Assembly (NCBI GenBank): GCA_000711775.1
Contig: ARYC01025413.1
Coordinates: forward strand, 1 to 64,000
From: Oxytricha trifallax
Taxonomy: Eukaryota > Ciliophora > Spirotrichea > Sporadotrichida > Oxytrichidae
Reading direction: 5' to 3'
DNA: 64,000 nt
Shown here: one piece after another, positions 57,551-64,000 of the stretch
How positions within the stretch are numbered: position 1 is the stretch's first letter
Layout: each line of letters begins with the position of its first letter
Notes under the pieces: model-generated
Databases searched by the model: none
What the model saw: only the letters and a program-made list of their open reading frames with translations
What the model was told of the DNA's origin: nothing
Translations under genes and position numbers: made by a program

Positions 57551-59362
57551 TCAATTGCTCTGAACAATTTAGCTTGAATTTTCACGCTCGGGGGGTCTGA
57601 GGGCTCTCAAAGATTTCTTGCGAGATGTCAGCTTCTTGGCATTCGACTTTTTGTTTCTTTTAGACAGGATATTCTTAGGCAATGTAGGGGGCTGGTACGA
57701 GCCTGTCATTATTCCTTGCAGCGCTGTCATTTGTTTTGCTCTCTCCTCTTCAGAGTAATCATCAGGCGCCATCTCAAAGAGCTAGATACGGGTCACGCCA
57801 TTCATGAAATCTCCAATGTCCCATCGCTAAGCGCATTTATCAATCTTAGAATACTGTGGGGCAGTCCGAGCGCTGTCAAATACGGCTAAGCCCTTTGAGC
57901 ATTTCTTAAGAGTCAAGGCGTGACTATACGAACAGCTTATCGCCTGGTTACGATAGATCATTATGAACTGACGGCTTTAAGATTATTCGATTACCTACTC
58001 GAACTCATTGCCATGCGATGAATCCTTTGACATCTCCCACTCGAAGATTAGGCTAGGCGAGTAAAGGTGATTAGAGTCAGCCACGACATCTTTCATCTAC
58101 TGCAGGGAGACCCCATTATCTCGCTTGAATGTCACGACCTCGGCTTCAGTGAGATGCATGCGACGGCGCATTAGTCGAATGACTTGCTCGCGTGATGTGA
58201 AATATCGGAATCCGACGTAATAGTTGAGAGCGTGGATTACGCAATCCATGAATTGCTAGGGCCTTGCTCCCTCAAACCACATGCTTTCGAAATTGACTTT
58301 CTCAGGAGAGAATCGCTCCTGGTGATAGCGCTTCCCGTAGTACCATCCCTTCCCAAATCCATCGATTTCATCATTTCCTCCAGCTCTCTAGGAATCCACG
58401 TTTACCAATGATGCTCCTGCGCAATTGCGTTTAGCCTTGACTATATTAGCGCTCGGGATTTTGAGATTGTGCTGATTGATATAAGCTACGATCGGCTTAA
58501 GCTGTTCGTCAGTGAACTTGTCTTTGAGGTATTGATACGAAATCTTGAAGTTGGTATCTTGATCCGTGTACTTCAACACAAATGTGAAATCACGATTGCC
58601 CTATGCGTCTTCATTTTGCTGGTGCGAAAGAACATTAAAGGGTCGATCTAAGGAAAATGTGCAGGAGCGAGTGCTCAAATTCCGATTCCTTGCACAGTTA
58701 TCTTCCGATTTCTTAGGCTTCTCTAAATTACCTTGGGGCTTGAGACACTTTGGGATGGCCTAAGATTTCGGTTTGGCTGGATGTTTTCGCTGTGATATTA
58801 GTTTTTCCTAATAACTCTGCTCAGATTTCGATGATCGGCTTGGGCTTGACTAATTCTTGGACGAACCACATGAGGAGGAGTCACTGCTGCTTTCTCTACT
58901 GGGCGATCGAGAACTTTTGTTTGATCCGTGATTTTGGGGCACAGCGTCTGGCTGTTATTCGATTGCCTATTTCTATTGGCTCATCGACTCGCTGATTATT
59001 TTTGAATTCTTGCAGATAAAGTCCAGCAGAACTTAAGACCGCCAGCTCATCGTTCGTTTCAATATTCGCAGCACTGGTGGGTTCCCTAACAACAATCATA
59101 CAATAGCAACTTCGAGATATCCAAAGAGCTGGCAGACGAACTGAGTCTGGGCTCATCGACATTACGAAAATGCTCTTCGCGCGACCTTACTTCTTCCTTC
59201 CCAAGACTCCAATACCGCAAAAGCAATCCCCAGCCGCTTGCTGTCTTTACGAATCAGCGTCGAGGCCGTCCCATTACCCGCAGCAAAAGAAGTGTGAGAA
59301 TCAACAGAGCGAGATATGAGCGAGCGGTCCATTCTAGTCCACCGCTGGTCCTCAGCGGCCAA
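57551..59362 (-). pseudogene. large transposon ORF with papain-fold peptidase-like domain
   Basis: About 600 codons from ATG 59362 or 59162 to TGA 57551, with frame changes near 59165 and 58985 and then one uninterrupted frame. In order: a Ser-rich linker (SPSRESSSDSSSCGSS), a basic part, and a globular C-terminal half. The latter holds GARPQQFMDCVIHALNYYVG (Cys at 58241-58243 followed by His-Ala-Leu-Asn), SYSHALTLKKCSKG (His at 57920-57922) and LAVFDSART (Asp at 57875-57877). Cys, His and Asp in this order and context resemble Josephin/OTU-like deubiquitinase folds. The tail is basic (SKRNKKSNAKKLTSRKK). The peptidase assignment is inference from motif spacing. Confidence 0.6.
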
Positions 59363-59837
59363 GGCTATTTAAAGGGATTCCCGTAGGACGGCTTTGCTGG
59401 TCATCGCCCAAGAAGTTGCGTATTCATCTATATAAAATGACACTGCCAAATTCCTGAGAGACTGCAGCAGCTGTAACGAATGCAACATCAACCGTCCATG
59501 GAAATTCAGCTGCAAATCACGAGCGCAAGAGGGGTTTCATGAAGATCTTATTCATCCGGCATTTCAAGATATCGAGTTGAGACAGTTAAGAAACTCGAAT
59601 CTTTACTATAGCCGGGCTTTCAGTGTGCTTTCTGAACCCACAGTCGTGCACGATGAAATTAGCGGTAATTGCGTCAAAAGCGACCCAACAAGAAAAGTAT
59701 TAGACTATCTAAGCTCAGCGCCAGGGGACGTATTGTACCGTGAACCCTAAACACGGAACCCCACTAGAACATGGAGGCTTTACTTTGGCGCTGGCGTAAG
59801 ATTAGCTGTAAGCACATTAAGCAACGGCACCGCTTGA
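59316..59837 (+). CDS. intact small transposon ORF, cysteine cluster
   Basis: ATG 59316 to TGA 59835-59837, 173 residues, unbroken with TAA/TAG as Gln. It reads WSSAAKAIQRDSRRTALLVI, then DCSSCNECNINRPWKFSCKS (a CxxCxxC cluster with a further Cys), EDLIHPAFQDIELRQLRNSN, VLDYLSSAPGDVLYREPQ and WRLYFGAGVRLAVSTLSNG. It overlaps the start of the peptidase-like ORF by 47 bp head-to-head. Downstream to about 60010 two other frames look coding, so the original protein may have been longer. Function unknown; zinc binding is plausible. Confidence 0.65.
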
Positions 59838-60059
59838 ACGTACAAGCGAACAAAGCTTGGGTTCAACCTCGGATCCGCAGCTGCAGCAAGTCATCACCAA
59901 TGCAGTTGAGGCACACGACCACTTTTGATTACTTCCAAAAGCAGGAAGGGCTGATGCAAAATGAGATTCACAAACAAATTACTCTATGCTTTGAACAAAC
60001 TTGGCATTAAGAATATCTGATTGCTCTCATCTTTTATGTAACCCCATATTTAATAATGA

Positions 60060-60910
60060 TTATTTTATATTACTATTAATTAATCTCTAATTCCAAAATC
60101 GATAAAATTTTACTCTTAGAATAGTCTTATTGTGTAATATTATAGAAAATTAGTCAAAACTGTAAGATTAATTAAATTTAAAAAGTATTTATTTATGTGA
60201 AAAGTGATACATCACTGTAAGGATTTGTAAAACCACTCAAGTATACAGATGAGATAATTAAATATTTATCAAGTGAGCATTTATTAATTTATTTTGTATT
60301 ATACTTATACTACTACAAATATCAGATTTAATTAATATTTCAAATTTAGACAAATAAATATTATCTTATTTATAGTATAAAACATGAGAAAAATTTCTAG
60401 TCTCAAACTTTACTTTGCACATTTTAAGTTATTGAACATAATATATATTTATTATCAATACAATCTTTTTTTGATAATTTATTTGTGCTTTTTGTATTGA
60501 AATCATAGAATTTGTATATTTATTGTTGCTTATTCAATCTTAGCAATACTTTATCAAATAACTAATCTATGTTCACAACTTTTCAAATAATTTTATTTAA
60601 TATATCTTTATTTTTTTTAGATAAACCTATTAATATTGGTTCATCAACTTTTATATTATAATCTGTCCTTTTGCTTTAAAAAATTCATCAATTTATTAAC
60701 ACCAAATCTTAATAACTGCCTTATATACTTTTGGGGTTAACCAAGATAGAATTTATAATATATAACTTCTATAAAAATATATTTAACTCTTTTAAAAATA
60801 TAAAGTAATAAAAATAATATCATAAAAAGTAAAATCTCATAAAAATAATAATCAATTAAAATCATAAAAACTACTTTTAACGAAATTTAGATATTTAAAC
60901 ATATTTCAAG
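60060..60910. other. AT-rich DNA, nothing recognised
   Basis: Base composition drops abruptly from the transposon to very AT-rich at about 60040; no features. Confidence 0.45.
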
Positions 60911-60917
60911 TCAATAA

Positions 60918-61338
60918 TATTGTAGGAATACATTTGATTTGGGAAATTAATTTATAATTAAAATATTAAAATATTAAATTCTTGGCAGTTAACTTTCTGG
61001 AAACCCTGACAATATGGTACTTGTTCGATAGAGAATTCAAAATTAGCTGGACTTTACTATTGGCGGTACCCCTCTATCGCATCCCTGAAGCGAGATAAAT
61101 CGATTTTAATTTTGGCATTAAAATCAACTAAACAAATCACCCAAAATTAAAATCGATTTATCTCGCTCCAGGGATGCGATAGAGGGGTACCGCCAATAGT
61201 AAAGTCCAGCTGATTTTGAATTCTCTATTGAACAAGTACCATATTGTCAGGGTTTCCAGAAAGTTAACTGCCACGAATTTTATTATTTAATAAATTAATT
61301 GCAAATCATTTTCCCAAATCAAATGTATTCCTACAATA
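60918..61338. mobile_element. foldback MITE, well preserved copy
   Basis: A near-perfect palindrome of about 420 bp: TATTGTAGGAATACATTTGA at the left, its inverse at the right. Blocks AGTTAACTTTCTGGAAACCC, GGACTTTACTATTGGCGGTA and CTATCGCATCCCTG occur in both arms around a loop of about 30 bp. An older relative lies at 33296-33720. No gene; it must be moved by another element's transposase. Confidence 0.9.
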
Positions 61339-61344
61339 ATAAGA

Positions 61345-63330
61345 TTTTGTATAGTGTTTGGTTAGTTGATGTAAGGATTGAGTAAATAACTCAAGTAAAC
61401 GAAAATATTTTTATTATTTATTTTTAAATATCAATATCAAATATCAAATGCTTCCATAAATTAGTTGTTCTTAAACAAGCTTACTCAGTATAATATGATA
61501 TCTTCTACGTCGTAGAATTTAACTTTTAAAAATTTATGCAAATTTCATAACAAGCAGTAAATATTTATCTTGACAGGGTCTGTAATATATCCTCCCAAAT
61601 TATAAGTTTTATAAATGTAAGTAAGAAATTTCTAATTAGTTTCAATAATCGGCCTTCCTATTATTAACTTCTTAAATAAAAAGTTTATCGTGTTGTCAAA
61701 ACCATTAACTAAGTTGATTTTTATTTTCACTAGCTTCTAAGAGAGATGGATCATCTTTTTAATCACGCATTTTTTTACAACAAAGTTAATTATTGTGTTT
61801 CTAGTTTTAAATACCCTTCTACATAGTAGATCCTAAAAATTACCAAAATTAATATAAAAACCTTATAGCAAATCAGTTAATAATTTAGACTTTTATAAAT
61901 CTTTGCCATTGAGGTGAGTATTACAGAAAAAGTTTTTACAAATTTATTTTGACAAGAATGTGTCATTACTATCACTATCAGCAATCTTGTTTAAGCGAGA
62001 TTATTTTATGCTTCTCTAAGTAATTGTAATTGATATTCCTTTGATCTACTAACTCTACTATTGAGATTATAAGCATGAAACTTTAGATGTCATTTGTTTT
62101 AAATTTTATCAAATATTTTAGTATTATTTTTAAGTGGAAAAATGTTGAAATTAAATTCAACTGCTTCATTAGCACCTCTGGATAATTTTAATGGAAAAAA
62201 TTAAGGTTTCTCTTATTATAAGTACTTTCAACTAATCCGAGGTTATATTATTGAAAGTTTAAGTTTATATAAAATTTTAAATTTCTTGTTTTTTGTTTTA
62301 ATCCAATAAAATTTTCAATAAGCAAATTTAATAAAAGAAAACTAATAATATAAATATATGAATTGGTTTTATCCGGTATGGAGGCTTATAATGAGAAAAA
62401 ATAAGTTGATTTTTGAATTTTGATGTCAGTTATCTTTCACTGAACTTCTTTTGACAAACTTTAGATGCGTATCTAACTAAATGCTTTAAATGGTAAATTT
62501 TCCTTAACATTCTAAAGGAGTCTAGAGGCGTATGTTTTATATATTCATCAGAATTTTGTCACAAATATTATTTATTGTAGATTGAGATTCTATTGATTTG
62601 TTTTCTCAATACTTTTATTCAAATTTTAACCTTGCTTTGATTAATCAAAGCTTTTTTACATGTTTTGATTTTAGTTATAATCTTACTTTCCTCTAAAGCG
62701 CAACTTGAAATTTCGATAAAAGAGGATGAGTTATTATCATTTGAATTTAAAATGCTCAGTGATGAAAAGTCCCACACTTTTATTCTTATGGTTAGTCCTA
62801 ATAATATTATATTTTAAAATCCTAATCATTACTATTAAATAATTTATATATGTTAAAAGTAATGGAATTAAAATTTTATTATAGATATAACTCAAATTTA
62901 AGGATTCAAAATATTCACTTTAAAACTTGGAGAGTTAATATTACAACCCCATTTATCTTAATTATTGCCTACATCGGATATTTACTGGATAATTCTATAG
63001 TAAGTGGAAAAACCTAAAATTTAAATAAGTATTTTAATATGTGCATAAATTTGATAATAATTTTTCGAATAACTAACAATATTAACCACCATATAAATCT
63101 AAGAGAACTAAATAAATATCATTTTCTGCTTAAGCTTCATTGTATCTAATTTAAAAAATAATTTATAGATAGGATTGTGGGTTTCAAAAAAATGTGAAGA
63201 TTAATCAGAATTAATAAAATTAAATTTTAATAATTTAAATTTCTAATGGAAAAGACGTAAATGAATAAAAATAGTTCTTAATAAACGAATAACAACATCT
63301 TGGTAATTATAAGAAAAACTAAAATGTAAA
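61345..63330. other. AT-rich region, no gene supported
   Basis: Some stretches (61500-62100) are slightly less AT-rich but give no frame with normal composition under the ciliate code. Confidence 0.4.
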
Positions 63331-63335
63331 GACGC

Positions 63336-63928
63336 TTGATATTACTCTATCAACTTTTAGTAAATATATTAATTTATTTATTTTTAAAAATAGGCAATAT
63401 ATTAATACTTTGTTACATAAAATACCCAATACAATTTAAAAGAGATATTCTTAAAGAGACTATAATACTAATCAAGTCAAAAGAAGTAATTAGGATTAAT
63501 GTCCTATTTTTTTCTCGCTAAATTAAGTCTAAAGTATATCAGAGAGAAAGTCAAAGTGGAAAAATAATCAATAAGATACTTAAATATCTACAAGGAAGAA
63601 GATGAACTACTTTATCAAAATTACTATTTTGGGATTCTAAAAACTCTAAGAATAAGTATCTCTAAATGATGGTTCATGATTAATAGTAAAAAAGAGTTTT
63701 AGGAACACGTATATCAGGGGACTATCATTAAATTTTCACCAGCAATTAATTTTAAGAGCTTCTATAACTATTTCTTGTAAATCAAATGTTTCATTTATTA
63801 TTTAACACAAAAAAGAAGAGTACTTACACTTAGTAGAGTGGATATATAATAAAATTTAAATAAAAAATGAAATCAAATGAGGTGACAATATCATACTTTG
63901 ACTATATTTGCGACTCATAAAAAATATA
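63336..63928 (+). pseudogene. hypothetical gene near window end
   Basis: One frame runs from about 63336: a hydrophobic start (LLVNILIYLFLKIGNILIL, a possible membrane segment), then IQFKRDILKETIILIKSKEV, SKVYQRESQSGKIINKILKY, one TGA at about 63607, TTLSKLLFWDSKNSKNKYLQ, FQELLQLFLVNQMFHLLFNT and NEVTISYFDYICDSQKIY, to TGA at about 63928. Apart from that one TGA the frame is open. No family recognised. Confidence 0.4.
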
Positions 63929-64000
63929 TTGACACAAATTACAGTAGAATAGCAGGAAACATAATTTCGACTACTCTTATGCATTATAACATTAAGAGAA

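Larger units (their letters stand above)
55407..60010. mobile_element. GC-rich four-gene Tc1/IS630-type transposon, copy 4
   Basis: A 4.6-kb block with visibly higher GC than anything around it, holding transposase (+), accessory gene (-), a large peptidase-like ORF (-) and a small ORF (+). TAA/TAG occur as Gln inside the frames, so the element has long lived in this genetic code. Terminal inverted repeats were not found at either edge (searched by eye, 55300-55407 and 59840-60100). Each of three genes has one to a few frame changes and the fourth is intact, so this is the youngest copy in the window. Confidence 0.8.

Noticed and set aside
58469-58995. Three plus-strand ORFs
   Set aside because: Antisense shadows of the peptidase-like ORF.
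55300-60100. Terminal inverted repeats for the GC-rich transposon
   Set aside because: Edges compared by eye show only A/T-driven similarity.
1-64000. UGA read as an amino acid in this organism
   Set aside because: The longest clean genes (SecA-like, SF3 helicase) contain no internal TGA and end on TGA.

Overview
The window looks like germline (micronuclear) DNA of a ciliate, most likely a hypotrich/spirotrich. Three things point there. First, long coding stretches open up only when TAA and TAG are read as glutamine and TGA is the only stop: the SecA-like gene has no TGA in about 830 codons, and the SF3 helicase gene has none in 453. Second, the DNA between genes is very AT-rich and packed with inverted-repeat elements. 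Third, G4T4/C4A4 telomere-type strings occur internally (24400-24411, 46922-46933). Most genes carry one or more single-base frame changes or an in-frame TGA. I therefore read the window as a germline-limited region full of decaying genes and transposons, though uncorrected long-read indels could explain part of it. I saw no rRNA, convincing tRNA or CRISPR.

Layout. 1-3282 is a SecA-type helicase-like gene on the minus strand, leaving the window at base 1. 3.4-9.2 kb holds decayed hypothetical genes in AT-rich DNA. 12.1-18.5 kb holds two old copies of a Tc1/IS630-type transposon, with an MT-A70 adenine methyltransferase-like gene between them. 18.5-22.4 kb is a nest of inverted-repeat elements. 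22.4-28.6 kb is AT-rich and almost empty. 28.6-38.6 kb mixes gene remnants (including a second MT-A70-like piece) with several foldback elements, one of them an 810-bp near-perfect palindrome built from coding sequence. 38.9-41.2 kb is a compact element that looks whole: 410-bp terminal inverted repeats carrying 10-bp iterons around one intact SF3-helicase gene. 41.2-46.8 kb holds gene remnants, a small intron-bearing gene and two head-to-head kinase remnants. 47.2-50.5 kb is a third Tc1/IS630 transposon copy, split by a 1.9-kb element with 207-bp inverted repeats. 51.8-55.3 kb holds scattered short genes. 55.4-60.0 kb is a GC-rich, relatively young fourth copy with four ORFs. 60.9-64.0 kb holds a foldback element and a last gene remnant.

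How the parts fit. In all four Tc1/IS630 copies the DDE transposase runs tail-to-tail against an accessory gene. The four accessory proteins share a short motif (Leu/Val-Pro-x3-aromatic/Leu-x2-Val/Ile-Leu), which defines a ciliate transposon family by its gene pair. Copies 3 and 4 also keep two further genes in matching orientations, with a kinase in copy 3 where copy 4 has a papain-fold peptidase-like protein. The best candidate for an undescribed system is the iteron-TIR / SF3-helicase element at 38902-41169. Second is the four-gene GC-rich transposon.
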